From assembly GCA_003315335.1 (NCBI GenBank), contig QNRL01000002.1:434001-498000 (forward strand): a DNA stretch of 64,000 bases, given 5' to 3'. The stretch comes from Pseudocitrobacter faecalis (GTDB lineage: Bacteria; Pseudomonadota; Gammaproteobacteria; Enterobacterales; Enterobacteriaceae). Positions within the stretch are counted from its first letter, which is position 1; every line of letters begins with the position of its first letter. This document shows, piece by piece, positions 38,436 to 48,300 of this stretch. The position numbers and the translations under genes were made by a program. A model generated the notes under the pieces. That model searched no databases. It was not told where the DNA came from and saw only the letters and a program-made list of their open reading frames with translations.

Positions 38436-39677
38436 TTACCCTTCAACAATCACCGGCTGCTGGCGGAAACGTCGCAGCTCGGTTAACAAGCCAAACAGGA
38501 TCACGCCAACAATCGCCAGTGCCCAACCGCTGGCACTGGCCGACGCAACCGGCGTCAGAATGGCCCCTAATCCGCCAAGCAACGCCGCGCCAATGGCATC
38601 GCCCGTCACGTTCTGTGCCGTCCACAATCCATTGATACGCCCGAGCATCGCTTCCGGCGTTTGCGTCTGAATCAAGGTGTACTGCAACAGCGAGCTAATT
38701 GCGCTCAACCAGCCGAACAGCGCCAGACACACCACGCCCATTGCCCACACGGGCATTAACGCGAACAGGCCAATCGCCACGAACGCCGCCACAGTGGACA
38801 CCAGCATGATGCGCCCAGGGCGCTCATGGCGCGCCAGATTACCGCTGGTCAGCGCGCCAAACGCCGCACCCAGCGGGATCGCCGCATACAGCAGGCCAAT
38901 CTGCGCCGCCGACATCTGCCAGTTAAGCGCAAGCGCCGGATAAAGCACGCGCACCGCACTCGCCATGGTCAGCAAACCGCCCAGCAGGGCAATGCCGCCA
39001 ATCAACGGGCTGGCGAGCAGAAAGCGGAAGCCCGCCACCAGCGAGGCCAGCGGATGTTCCCGCTGCTGCGGCGGAGGGGGTAATTGCGGCAGGCGCAGCA
39101 GGGTCAACGTGGTAATAAAGGTGCCCAGCGCCGCCAGCAGGTAGTTCCAGGAGACACCGCCGGATGCCAGCAGCAGGCCGCCCACCATCGGTGAAATCAC
39201 CGAACCCAGACGTACCGTCAGCATGGTGATCGCCCCGGCTTGCATTAAATTCTCGCGCCCGACCAGCACCGGCGTCGCCGCCAGCAACGCCGTTACGCCA
39301 AGCGAGGCAAAGAAGCCATCCCATAAGCCCAGCAGATAAATCGCAATCAGCGAGGGTTCCGGCAGCAGGGCATTCAGCCACAGACCAATAAAACCGATGC
39401 CGCAGGTGCCACGCGCCAGCAGAATCAGCTTGCGGCGCTCGTACCGGTCGGCCAGCACGCCGCCAACCATCAGGCCGATAAACATCGCCCCGCCGGTGAG
39501 TGTGACCGAAAGCCCCACCTGCCAGGTGGAATGGGTCATCATTTGGATTTGGACTGGAACGGCTACGCCGAGGAGCCCCAGAGAGAGAATAGAGATAAAT
39601 CGGGCGATAAAGACGGCACGAAAGGCCGGATGCGTTTTGAGCAGGCTAAGGTTCAGCAGCCAGGATTGTCGATTCAT
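38436..39677 (-). CDS. entS: EntS enterobactin exporter
   Basis: A 413-residue major-facilitator transporter with 12 predicted helices that moves enterobactin across the inner membrane. It has the MFS loop motif [14 protein letters not shown] between helices 2 and 3. The start ATG 39677 gives [22 protein letters not shown], matching the E. coli start; 16 extra codons upstream are not needed. Divergent from fepD over a Fur-box pair; convergent with fepB. Confidence 0.95.
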   Translation of the reverse strand: MNRQSWLLNLSLLKTHPAFRAVFIARFISILSLGLLGVAVPVQIQMMTHSTWQVGLSVTLTGGAMFIGLMVGGVLADRYERRKLILLARGTCGIGFIGLWLNALLPEPSLIAIYLLGLWDGFFASLGVTALLAATPVLVGRENLMQAGAITMLTVRLGSVISPMVGGLLLASGGVSWNYLLAALGTFITTLTLLRLPQLPPPPQQREHPLASLVAGFRFLLASPLIGGIALLGGLLTMASAVRVLYPALALNWQMSAAQIGLLYAAIPLGAAFGALTSGNLARHERPGRIMLVSTVAAFVAIGLFALMPVWAMGVVCLALFGWLSAISSLLQYTLIQTQTPEAMLGRINGLWTAQNVTGDAIGAALLGGLGAILTPVASASASGWALAIVGVILFGLLTELRRFRQQPVIVEG

Positions 39678-39747
39678 TACAGCGCCTTGATGCTTTTTTT
39701 TCATACCATTTTCGTGGGCGCACATGCTAACATAAACGAATAAGATA

Positions 39748-39772
39748 GATAACGATAATTACTATCATTATC
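39748..39772. promoter_or_regulatory. Two overlapping Fur boxes between entS and fepD
   Basis: GATAACGATAATTACTATC (39748-39766) and GATAATTACTATCATTATC (39754-39772) each match the 19-bp Fur consensus at 16 positions and are offset by 6 bp, the arrangement that binds two Fur dimers. They lie 18 bp before fepD and 71 bp before entS. Confidence 0.85.
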
Positions 39773-39789
39773 AACTTCAGGGATGTGTT

Positions 39790-40797
39790 ATGTCGTTTTC
39801 CACTACCGCGCTACGCGCCGTTGCGCTGCCCGGTTTATTTTTGCTGCTCCTCCTCGCAGTAACACTCAGCTTACTTATCGGCGCGAAAGCGCTTCCTGTG
39901 TCCGTGGTCGTCGATGCCTTTAGCGGAACCTGTCAGAGTGCAGACTGCACTATCGTGCTTGATGCCCGTCTACCCCGAACGCTGGCAGGATTACTGGTAG
40001 GGGGGGCGCTGGGCCTGGCCGGGGCATTGATGCAAACGCTCACCCGTAACCCGCTGGCCGATCCCGGTCTGCTCGGCGTCAACGCCGGGGCCAGTTTTGC
40101 CATCGTGCTGGGCGCGGCGCTACTCGGTATCGCCTCACCGGAACAGCAGCTGGTAATGGCCTTTTGTGGCGCGTTTGTAGCGTCATTGATTGTGGCCTTT
40201 ACCGGCAGCCAGGGCGGCGGCCAGTTGAGCCCGGTTCGCCTGACGCTGGCGGGTGTCGCGCTGGCGGCAGTGCTGGAAGGCTTAACCAGCGGCATCGCCC
40301 TCCTCAACCCGGACGTTTATGACCAACTGCGTTTCTGGCAAGCGGGCTCGCTGGATATCCGCACCTTTACCACGCTGAAAGTGGTGCTGGGCCCCGTACT
40401 TATTGCCGGTATCGCTGCCCTGATGCTCAGCCGCGCGCTCAACAGCCTGAGCCTCGGCACTGACACCGCCACCGCGCTCGGCAGTAAAGTGGCGCGTACA
40501 CAAATTTTCGGCCTGTTGATCATCACCGTACTGTGCGGTAGCGCCACGGCGGTTGTCGGCCCGATTGCCTTTATTGGCCTGATGATGCCGCATATTTCTC
40601 GCTGGCTGGTCGGGGCCGATCACCGGAGATCGCTGCCTGTGACGTTACTGGCAACCCCTTCCCTGCTGCTGTTCGCCGATATTATTGGCCGCTTAATCGT
40701 GCCCGGTGAGATGCGCGTCTCGGTAGTCAGCGCGTTTATCGGTGCGCCGGTGCTTATCTTCCTGGTACGACGTCAGCGCGCGGGAGGTGGTCGATGA
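39790..40797 (+). CDS. fepD: FepD ferric enterobactin permease subunit
   Basis: A 335-residue FecCD/BtuC-type permease with about nine to ten transmembrane helices. It contains DARLPRTLAGLLVGGALGLAGALMQTLTRNPLADPGLLGVNAGA (read in parts), the typical Fec-type N-terminal block, and IAFIGLMMPHISRWLVGADHR near the ABC-contacting loop. It pairs with FepG in the inner membrane. Its stop overlaps the fepG start (ATGA). Confidence 0.96.
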   Translation: MSFSTTALRAVALPGLFLLLLLAVTLSLLIGAKALPVSVVVDAFSGTCQSADCTIVLDARLPRTLAGLLVGGALGLAGALMQTLTRNPLADPGLLGVNAGASFAIVLGAALLGIASPEQQLVMAFCGAFVASLIVAFTGSQGGGQLSPVRLTLAGVALAAVLEGLTSGIALLNPDVYDQLRFWQAGSLDIRTFTTLKVVLGPVLIAGIAALMLSRALNSLSLGTDTATALGSKVARTQIFGLLIITVLCGSATAVVGPIAFIGLMMPHISRWLVGADHRRSLPVTLLATPSLLLFADIIGRLIVPGEMRVSVVSAFIGAPVLIFLVRRQRAGGGR

Positions 40798-41786
40798 TTG
40801 CCCCGTCTCGCCGTTTAGTCACGACCTGTCTGCTGCTGGCTGCCGCTTGTCTGCTGGTGATGATCTGGAGTCTTCGCAGCGGCGCGGTCACGCTGGAGTT
40901 TAGCCAGGTGCTTTCCGCCCTGTTGGGCGATGCTCCGCGCGCTATCACCATGGTGGTGACCGAATGGCGCTTGCCACGCGTGGTCATGGCGCTGGTGATT
41001 GGCGCGGCGCTCGGCGTCAGCGGCGCTATTTTTCAGTCACTGATGCGCAATCCGCTCGGCAGCCCTGATGTGATGGGCTTTAATACCGGCGCATGGAGCG
41101 GCGTGCTGGTCGCTATGGTGTTCTTCGATCAGCACCTTACCGCCATTGCGGTCGCCGCGATGGTGGGCGGTATTCTGACCGCGCTGATTGTCTGGCTGCT
41201 GTCCTGGCGCGACGGCATTGATACTTTCAGGCTTATCATCATCGGCATCGGCGTGCGAGCAATGTTGGTAGCCTTCAATACCTGGCTGCTGCTACGCGCG
41301 TCGCTGGAAACCGCGATCTCTGCCGGGCTGTGGTATGCGGGCTCACTCAACGGTCTGACCTGGGCAAAAGCCTGGCCGTCGGTGCCGATTATTATCGTGA
41401 TGTTGGTCTGCGCCGCTCTGCTGGTGCGCCGCCTGCGGCTACTGGAGATGGGCGATGACACCGCCTGCGCGCTTGGCGTTCGCGTAGAATATTCGCGCCT
41501 GCTGATGATGTTTGTTGCCGTCATCCTGACGGCGGCGTCCACCGCGCTGGCAGGGCCGATCTCCTTCATTGCGCTGGTCGCACCGCATATTGCCCGCCGT
41601 CTCAGCGGCACTGCGCGCTGGGGTCTGATGCAGGCAGCACTGTGCGGCGCACTGCTGCTGGCCGCCGCCGATTTCTGCGCACAGCAATTGTTCCAGCCAT
41701 ACCAGCTTCCGGTCGGCGTCGTCACCGTAAGCCTGGGCGGTATTTACCTTATTGTGTTGCTTATTCAGGAGTCCCGCAAAAAATGA
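40794..41786 (+). CDS. fepG: FepG ferric enterobactin permease subunit
   Basis: A 330-residue FecCD-family permease, partner of FepD. It has EWRLPRVVMALVIGAALGVSGAIFQSLMRNPLGSPDVMGFNTGAW (read in parts) and the ABC-coupling region ISFIALVAPHIARRLSG. It is coupled by ATGA overlaps to fepD upstream and fepC downstream. Confidence 0.96.
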   Translation: MIAPSRRLVTTCLLLAAACLLVMIWSLRSGAVTLEFSQVLSALLGDAPRAITMVVTEWRLPRVVMALVIGAALGVSGAIFQSLMRNPLGSPDVMGFNTGAWSGVLVAMVFFDQHLTAIAVAAMVGGILTALIVWLLSWRDGIDTFRLIIIGIGVRAMLVAFNTWLLLRASLETAISAGLWYAGSLNGLTWAKAWPSVPIIIVMLVCAALLVRRLRLLEMGDDTACALGVRVEYSRLLMMFVAVILTAASTALAGPISFIALVAPHIARRLSGTARWGLMQAALCGALLLAAADFCAQQLFQPYQLPVGVVTVSLGGIYLIVLLIQESRKK

Positions 41787-42586
41787 CCGTTTCTCAGCCC
41801 CGTTTGCGCGGTGAACAGTTAACGCTGGCCTATGGTAAAAAGACGATTGCGGAAGATCTTAACGTCACCATTCCCGATGGCCATTTCACCGCGATTATTG
41901 GCCCCAACGGCTGCGGAAAATCGACCCTTTTACGTACGCTCAGCCGTTTGATGACGCCCACGCAAGGGCATGTTTTTCTCGATGGCAAACATATTCAGCA
42001 TTATGCCAGTAAGGAAGTCGCGCGCCGCATTGGGTTACTGGCGCAAAATGCCACCACGCCGGGCGATATCACCGTGCAGGAACTGGTAGCACGCGGACGT
42101 TATCCGCATCAGCCGCTGTTCACTCGCTGGCGCGAGGAGGATGAACGCGCGGTGGCGAAGGCGATGCAGGCCACGGGGGTGACAAATCTCGCCAGCCAAA
42201 GCGTCGATACACTGTCGGGCGGTCAACGTCAGCGCGTGTGGATAGCCATGGTGCTAGCGCAGGAAACGGCCATTATGCTGCTGGATGAGCCGACCACCTG
42301 GCTTGATATCAGCCATCAAATCGACCTGCTGGAACTGCTGAGCGAACTTAATCGTCAACAGGGTTACACGCTGGCGGCGGTACTTCACGACCTGAACCAG
42401 GCCTGCCGTTACGCCACCCATTTGATTGCATTGAAGGAAGGAAAGATTGTCGCGGAGGGCGCACCGGGCAAGATTGTCAGCGCAGAACTTATTGAGCAGG
42501 TTTACGGTTTAAAATGCATGATCATTGAAGACCCGGTTGCCGGCACACCGTTGGTGGTGCCGCTTGGACGAACCGGGCGTGCCTGA
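41783..42586 (+). CDS. fepC: FepC ferric enterobactin ABC ATPase
   Basis: A 267-residue ATP-binding subunit with Walker A GPNGCGKST (about 41-49), the signature LSGGQRQR (about 146), Walker B IMLLDEPTTWLDISHQ and the switch His in AAVLHDLNQACRY. The start ATG 41783 overlaps the stop of fepG; the longer open frame reaching 41642 lies within fepG and is not the gene. Powers FepDG import of ferric enterobactin. A REP pair follows. Confidence 0.96.
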   Translation: MTVSQPRLRGEQLTLAYGKKTIAEDLNVTIPDGHFTAIIGPNGCGKSTLLRTLSRLMTPTQGHVFLDGKHIQHYASKEVARRIGLLAQNATTPGDITVQELVARGRYPHQPLFTRWREEDERAVAKAMQATGVTNLASQSVDTLSGGQRQRVWIAMVLAQETAIMLLDEPTTWLDISHQIDLLELLSELNRQQGYTLAAVLHDLNQACRYATHLIALKEGKIVAEGAPGKIVSAELIEQVYGLKCMIIEDPVAGTPLVVPLGRTGRA

Positions 42587-42589
42587 TAT

Positions 42590-42662
42590 TTGCCCGGTGG
42601 CGCTACGCTTACCGGGCCTACGTGAGTGGCCGGATAAGGCGCTACGCGCCGCATCCGGCAAA
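42590..42662. repeat. Paired REP palindromes between fepC and fepE
   Basis: TGCCCGGTGGCGCTACGCTTACCGGGCC and GGCCGGATAAGGCGCTACGCGCCGCATCCGGC (read in parts) form a REP pair at the convergent ends of fepC and fepE. Confidence 0.85.
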
Positions 42663-42668
42663 TGCTCA

Positions 42669-43805
42669 TTAGGCTAATTGCTCTTCCAGGGGAGTCGCTT
42701 CTTCAAGCTTGCGAGAAAGCATTGCATTTTGCAGCAGCACCGCACCGCAACCCACCATGCCTCCCACCAGCCCGGCCAGCAGAATGATCAACGCTTTACC
42801 CGGGCCATCTTTCTTCACTGGCAATGATGGCGTGAGCTGATATTTAAACGGCTCGAACGACACATCGGAGATATTCAGCGCAGTTAACTGCTGAACATGA
42901 TATTGCAGATTACGCAGGTCACCATTAATATCCGCAAGATCCGTTACGCCCTTTTCAATCTGCAGTTTTTTCGCAATACCATCGGCACCTAATGCAATAG
43001 AGAAATCAGGATCGTCTTTAACCGCCTGGCCATTGCTGTATACCGGTTTTGCAATACCCGCTGCGGTCGCAATCTCCAGTGAATAGTGCAGACGATTAAT
43101 CTTCGCATCGAGCTGATTCTTTAATTTTATCAGCTCCAGTGCCAGTTTTTCTTTCTCAAAATGGGTTTTAATATCGAGACGGTTACGCATATCGTCCAGC
43201 GTCTCTTTCACCACAATTGCCGAGATATAATCGATATAGCCCTTGAGAACCTTCTGTGCTTCTTCCGGGTTTGGGCCGGTAAAGCTCAGCGTCCAGGAGG
43301 TGAATAACGCAGGCTCATTCTTCTTACCGAAGTTGTTATCTACCGCTTTCATTTTATCGCTCAGGCCAACAATGGCCCGGTGCAGATCCAGCGGGTCAAT
43401 TTCAGCCCCTTTCAGCTGATCCATAATCACCGGCGATGTGCGCAGATACTCTTCCAGTAGCGAAAGTGAATTAAATTTCTTAATAAACTGGGTGAACACC
43501 TCGGACTTTTTGACGCTCACATCAACATCCAGCACGCGTAATGCCACCAGCGTCTTCTCAAGCTCCTGCCACTGGCTCGGTTCGGCGGTGGTGATCACCG
43601 CCTGGCTGGTCCATTTTTGCGGCATCAGGAACGACGCTAATAGTCCTACCACGGCAAATCCGAACGCGATTGCAATAATGCGTGTTTTCGCGCGCCATAA
43701 AATATCCACCAGGTGGAGCAAATCAATTTCTTTACTGTTTGAAGAGAGAGCTGGATAGGAAGAGAAGTCTGAATCTTTGTTAGGTTTTATATTGATTGAT
43801 GACAT
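42669..43805 (-). CDS. fepE: FepE, Wzz-family O-antigen chain-length regulator
   Basis: A 378-residue polysaccharide co-polymerase. Two membrane helices (about 35-60, IIAIAFGFAVVGLLASFLM, and about 340-362, ALIILLAGLVGGMVGCGAVLL) flank a long periplasmic region with coiled-coil helices. In Salmonella FepE sets very long O-antigen chains; it has no proven role in ferric enterobactin uptake despite its name. In E. coli it follows entF in the same direction; here a waaB-like gene separates them, so fepE needs its own promoter. An ops-like element lies in its leader (43897-43911). Confidence 0.93.
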   Translation of the reverse strand: MSSINIKPNKDSDFSSYPALSSNSKEIDLLHLVDILWRAKTRIIAIAFGFAVVGLLASFLMPQKWTSQAVITTAEPSQWQELEKTLVALRVLDVDVSVKKSEVFTQFIKKFNSLSLLEEYLRTSPVIMDQLKGAEIDPLDLHRAIVGLSDKMKAVDNNFGKKNEPALFTSWTLSFTGPNPEEAQKVLKGYIDYISAIVVKETLDDMRNRLDIKTHFEKEKLALELIKLKNQLDAKINRLHYSLEIATAAGIAKPVYSNGQAVKDDPDFSIALGADGIAKKLQIEKGVTDLADINGDLRNLQYHVQQLTALNISDVSFEPFKYQLTPSLPVKKDGPGKALIILLAGLVGGMVGCGAVLLQNAMLSRKLEEATPLEEQLA

Positions 43806-43896
43806 GCTGTATGTCCTGCAGCGGTTCTGATAGATAACATCCCGACAACATAATACCAGAACTTCAGATTATTCCTACTCTAAATTGCCTATATTG

Positions 43897-43911
43897 TAAG
43901 CACGCTACCAA
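43897..43911 (-). promoter_or_regulatory. ops-like (RfaH recruitment) element upstream of fepE
   Basis: On the minus strand ATTGGTAGCGTGCTT matches the ops core GGCGGTAGCGTG at 9 of 12 positions (GGTAGCGTG exact, first three bases differ) and continues GCTT as in known ops sites. It lies about 92 bp before the fepE start. The altered first bases would weaken the ops hairpin, so function is uncertain. Confidence 0.4.
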
Positions 43912-44050
43912 TAATGGCAGGAAAACCGGGCTCGATGTTACTGCTATGTAACAAAACAGCACTCCCTCAAATAAAATGCATTCGAATAATTCATATCGAT
44001 AATAATGCATCAGGAACAGTTGCCACTCTCAAATAGTCAGAACGGCAATA

Positions 44051-44072
44051 ACCCGTGATCACGATCACATTT
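44051..44072. promoter_or_regulatory. Near-consensus CRP site upstream of the waaB-like gene
   Basis: The core CGTGATCACGATCACA differs from the ideal TGTGATC-N2-GATCACA only in its first base and is flanked by TTT on the right. A TTGACA hexamer starts at its right edge. It is about 150 bp before the waaB-like gene and about 250 bp before fepE. Confidence 0.7.
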
Positions 44073-44214
44073 TGACAGTTCCACTCCCCTTCCGGAAATA
44101 TTCCAAATTGAGTCCTATTTTGAGCAAAGTTAAAATTAGTATAAGACTGCCAGTCTCCTTTCAGCTATTTCATTAACAGCATCATCACAATAAGGTTCAA
44201 GTGGATAAAAAATA

Positions 44215-45354
44215 ATGAAAATAGTATTTATTGGTGAAGCTATTTCAGGTTTTGGCGGAATGGAAACGGTGATTCGCAATGTCATCAAGACATTAAGCGC
44301 CGAACCTTTCTCCGCGCAATGTAAAATATTTTTTACCTGTCGCAAGAATGACATGGACAAGGAATGGCTTAAAGACATTGATGCACATTACTCCATTTCG
44401 ACTATCAAAATTTCATCTTTACGCAGAGCGAAACACCTTCGCGCCCTGCGTGGCTGGCTTGCTGATGAACAGCCCGACGTGGTTATCGCTATCGACCCAC
44501 TATCATGCTTCTATGCCAGTAAGGCGCGCTTAAAAATTAACGGCCACTTTACGCTATTTTCCTGGCCACATTTTTCGCTGGACCATAAAAAGCACGCAAA
44601 ATATATCACCTGCGCCGATGAGCATCTGGCTATTAGCTGCGGCATCCGCCAGCAGATGATTAAGCGAGGCGTACCCGAAAAGAATATTCACGTCATCTAT
44701 AATCCAACAGATAAAACGCCGATCGTTATTCCCGCCCATAATCAGGAGGATATTCCAACCTTTATCTATGTTGGGAGATTAAAATTCGAAGGGCAGAAAC
44801 GGGTTAAAGATTTACTCGACGGTTTATCCCGGGTACCCGGACGCTGGAAATTACATGTTATCGGTGACGGCTCTGACAGCGATCGCTGCAAAACATATGC
44901 CCAGGAGTTATGTATTGCGAATCGAATTACCTGGCATGGCTGGCAGGCACAACCGTGGAAAGTGGTGCAGGAAGAGATAGGCCAGGTGACGGCACTGCTG
45001 CTGACCTCCTCTTTTGAAGGATTCCCCATGACGCTGCTGGAAGCGATGGCGCGGGGTGTCCCCTGCATCAGTGCAGACTGTGTCTCCGGGCCGGGCGATA
45101 TCATCATTCCTGGGGTAAATGGTCTCCTCTATCCACCCGGTGAACAGGCAGAGCTTTCAGCGTACCTTTCAGCCATGATAAACGGTGAGATAACGTTCGA
45201 CCACGCGGCCATTCCTGCCACCATCGAAGCGTTTTATGCCGATAATTACTATCGCAGATTAAGTGACATCTTGTGTTCGCGCGCCATGACACCTTCCCTT
45301 TCAATTCAGGAAAGCCAAAAAAAACGCACGCGACTGACTACCGCACTGAACTAA
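44215..45354 (+). CDS. WaaB (RfaB)-like LPS 1,6-galactosyltransferase, GT4 family
   Basis: A 379-residue GT-B glycosyltransferase. The N-terminus MKIVFIGEAISGFGGMETVIRNVI and the C-terminal half (FIYVGRLKFEGQKRVKDLLDGLS; TSSFEGFPMTLLEAMARGVPCISADCVSGP, read in parts, with the GT4 E-x7-E motif) closely match E. coli/Salmonella WaaB, which adds the alpha-1,6 galactose to GlcI of the LPS outer core. It is not in a waa cluster here: it lies between fepE (divergent) and entF (convergent). Whether it acts on core LPS or on another glycan is unknown. It could be a displaced waaB or a paralogue. Its ribosome-binding site is weak. Confidence 0.85.
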   Translation: MKIVFIGEAISGFGGMETVIRNVIKTLSAEPFSAQCKIFFTCRKNDMDKEWLKDIDAHYSISTIKISSLRRAKHLRALRGWLADEQPDVVIAIDPLSCFYASKARLKINGHFTLFSWPHFSLDHKKHAKYITCADEHLAISCGIRQQMIKRGVPEKNIHVIYNPTDKTPIVIPAHNQEDIPTFIYVGRLKFEGQKRVKDLLDGLSRVPGRWKLHVIGDGSDSDRCKTYAQELCIANRITWHGWQAQPWKVVQEEIGQVTALLLTSSFEGFPMTLLEAMARGVPCISADCVSGPGDIIIPGVNGLLYPPGEQAELSAYLSAMINGEITFDHAAIPATIEAFYADNYYRRLSDILCSRAMTPSLSIQESQKKRTRLTTALN

Positions 45355-45378
45355 TACCCTCCCCCGAAAGGGAGGGTA
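45355..45378. terminator. Hairpin between the waaB-like gene and entF
   Basis: Perfect 9-bp stem TACCCTCCC / GGGAGGGTA with loop CCGAAA between two convergent genes. U tracts are lacking, so efficiency is uncertain. Confidence 0.55.
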
Positions 45379-45383
45379 AGCGG

Positions 45384-48300
45384 TTATTGTTCGCCAAGGA
45401 TACGCTTCAGTACCGGGCCAATCGTCACAAAGGCCTGCGGTGAGATAATATCGACGTGGGCGCAATCCTGACGATAGACTTCCAGCTCACCGACCCACGG
45501 AGCCCAGGCCTGCTGCGGATCCATGCCTTCCGGTAGCGTGCGTTCAGCGACAAACAGCGTCGCCCTGCCATCGAACCGGGCGCTATGCGCGGTGGTCAGT
45601 AACCTCACCGCATCGGCATAGTTGCCTTCGATAGCGGTAAACAGTTCGCCAGAGGTTTGCCCTTGTTGAGCGGCGAGAAACGCCTCGCGCTCGCGGGCGA
45701 TTTCAGCCAGCACTTCCGGATCCAGACCGTTGGCTTCTTTTTCCGACCAGTTTTGCGTTTCCGGCGGCCAGGTATCGAGTAAGCCCAGGAATGCCACCGC
45801 TTCACCGCGTGCACGCAGCCGCGCGGCAATGCCTTGCGCCAGCGTGCCGCCCAGCGAATACCCGAACAGATAGTACGGCCCATGCGGTTGCTGCGCCAGA
45901 AGCGTAGCAAGATGATGGTCGCAAACCTCGTCCAGTGTCGCGGCATGCTGCATCGGCCCTTCCGGGCGCGGCGACTGGATACCGGTAATCGACCAGTTTT
46001 CTGGCAGATAGCGCGCCAGCACGCTGAATTGCCAGGCAAAACCCGAGGCCGGATGGAAGCAAAACAGCGTTGGCCCATGGCTTTCACGCAGCGGAAGCAG
46101 CGTCTCATAGCCCAGGCGCTGCGCCTGTTCGTCATTTTCAGCCTCCAGCAGCGCGCTGAGTTTGCTCACCGTAGAGGCCACCATCACCTGCCCCGGCGTC
46201 ACCTGACGCCCGGTTTCCTGACTCAACTGGGCGGCAAGGCGCATCGCCAGTAGCGAATGTCCGCCCAGCGCGAAGAAATCCGCTTCCACATCCCTAATCT
46301 CGCAACCGAGAAGCGTGCTGAACGCCTGCGCCACCAGCGTTTCCGTGCCTGCCAATGGCGGGCGGCTTTGCGTGCTTACGGTCAGTTGCGGCAGCGGTAA
46401 GGCTTTACGATCGAGCTTCCCGTTAGCGCTCAGCGGCAGAGAATCCAGTTGAAGCAGCACGACCGGCACCATATGCGGCGGCAATTGTTCACGCAGTTGC
46501 GCCAGTAAAGCGTCACGATCCAGCGGTAAACCGGATTCTGACACCAGATAACCGACCAACTGACGCGCGTCGCCGCCGGTGGCTGCCGCCTGATTGATGA
46601 CGCAGGCATGGGTGACCGCCTGCGCCACATCCGGCAAGCTTTGCATTACGCGGTCAATTTCCCCCAACTCAATACGCTGGCCGCGAATTTTCAGCTGATC
46701 GTCACTGCGTCCCAGATACTCCACCGCGCCGTTTTCCAGCCAGCGCGCGACATCCCCGGTGCGATACATGCGCTCGCCCGGCGCAAACGGATCGGCAATA
46801 AAGCGGCTAGCGGTGAGATCGGGTCTCCCCAGATAGCCTTGTGCCAGTTGAATGCCGGTCAGATAAAGATCGCCCGCAATTCCCATCGGAACCGGGCGCA
46901 TCATTGCATCAAGAATGCGTAATCCGGTATTCCACACCGGATAACCAATCGGCACGCTATTTCCGGTGGTATTCGCCAGTTCCTTGCCAAACGCCGGATA
47001 CCAGCTCACGTCCACGGCGGCTTCCGTCGGGCCATACAGATTATGCAGCGGGGCGCGCGTAAGCTGTTCCCACTCGCGGCAAAGCTGTGCAGGCAGTGCT
47101 TCGCCGCTACAGAACACGCGCTTCAGCGTACGGCAACAACGTGCCGTCTCCGGCGTCAGCGAGGCCACAAACGCCGCCAGCATCGACGGGACAAAGTGTG
47201 TGGTGGTGATGCCATATTCTGCGAAGAATTGCTGCATCGCCTGCGGATCGCGGTGAGCTTCCGGCTCAGCCATCACCAGTTTCGCACCGGCGATAAACGG
47301 CCACCAGAATTCCCAGACCGAGACATCAAAACTGCACGGTGTTTTCTGCGCAACCACATCATCAGCCGTCAGCGGATAGTGATTCTGCATCCACAACAGA
47401 CGGTTGACGATGGCTTCATGTCCGACCATCACACCTTTTGGTCTGCCAGTAGAACCTGAAGTAAAGATGATATAGGCCGTCTGTTGCGGCGTAGTCAGGC
47501 CCAATGGTTCACAGCCATCCACCGGCAACGGTTCGTTGTAGCAAAGGCTTTCAATGTTCGGGAAACGATCACGCTGATCGGCTGAAGTGATCAGCAGTTT
47601 CGGTTTCGCATCTTCCAGCATCATGTGCAGGCGATCGTCCGGGTAGCCCGTATCAAGCGGCAGCCATGCGGCTCCGGCTTCCACGATCCCGTGCAACGCC
47701 AGCGTCAGGAACACAGAACGCGGCAGCGCCACTGCGACACTGTCGCCCGGCTGAACACCGTGAGCGCGTAATAACCGCGCAAGTGCCAGCGTCTGCTCGC
47801 GCAATTCACGATAGCTAAACTGATAACGTGCGTCCGCCAGCGCCGGGGCATCTGGCGTTTTTGCCGCCTGCTCCGCCACCAGCGAATTCAGCGTAGCCGC
47901 CGGGATCGCATGCGCGGTGTCGTTAATTTTTTCTAACTGCGCGTACTCGTCGTCAGAGAGCAAATCCGCATCGCCGCAGGCTAACGCCGGGTTATCCGCG
48001 AATTGCTGCAATAAAGCACTGAGGCGTGCAATATGGCGTGTAAGCGTCGGCTCGTCATAGCGCTGCTGGTTTGCCAGCACTTCCAGCGTCAGGCCGCCCG
48101 ACTCATCCGGGAACAGTGCCAGTTCAAGGTCGTTTACCGGGCCGGTCGCCAGCGTATGGGTCGTCGCCTGTACATCGGTGAAGGCCAGATGGTAATCAAA
48201 TACTTTGACGTTAAAGACCGGGCCAAACAGCGGTTCATCGCCCGCCGCGCGACCGCTGTCGCGCACAATCTGCTCGGCATCGTAACGTTGATGACGACGC

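Larger units (their letters stand above)
43806..44214. promoter_or_regulatory. Divergent fepE/waaB-like control region
   Basis: A 409-bp AT-rich gap between two divergent LPS-related genes. It contains an ops-like element on the minus strand (43897-43911), a near-consensus CRP site (44051-44072) with TTGACA at its edge (44072-44077), and no small ORF that I would support. Confidence 0.6.
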
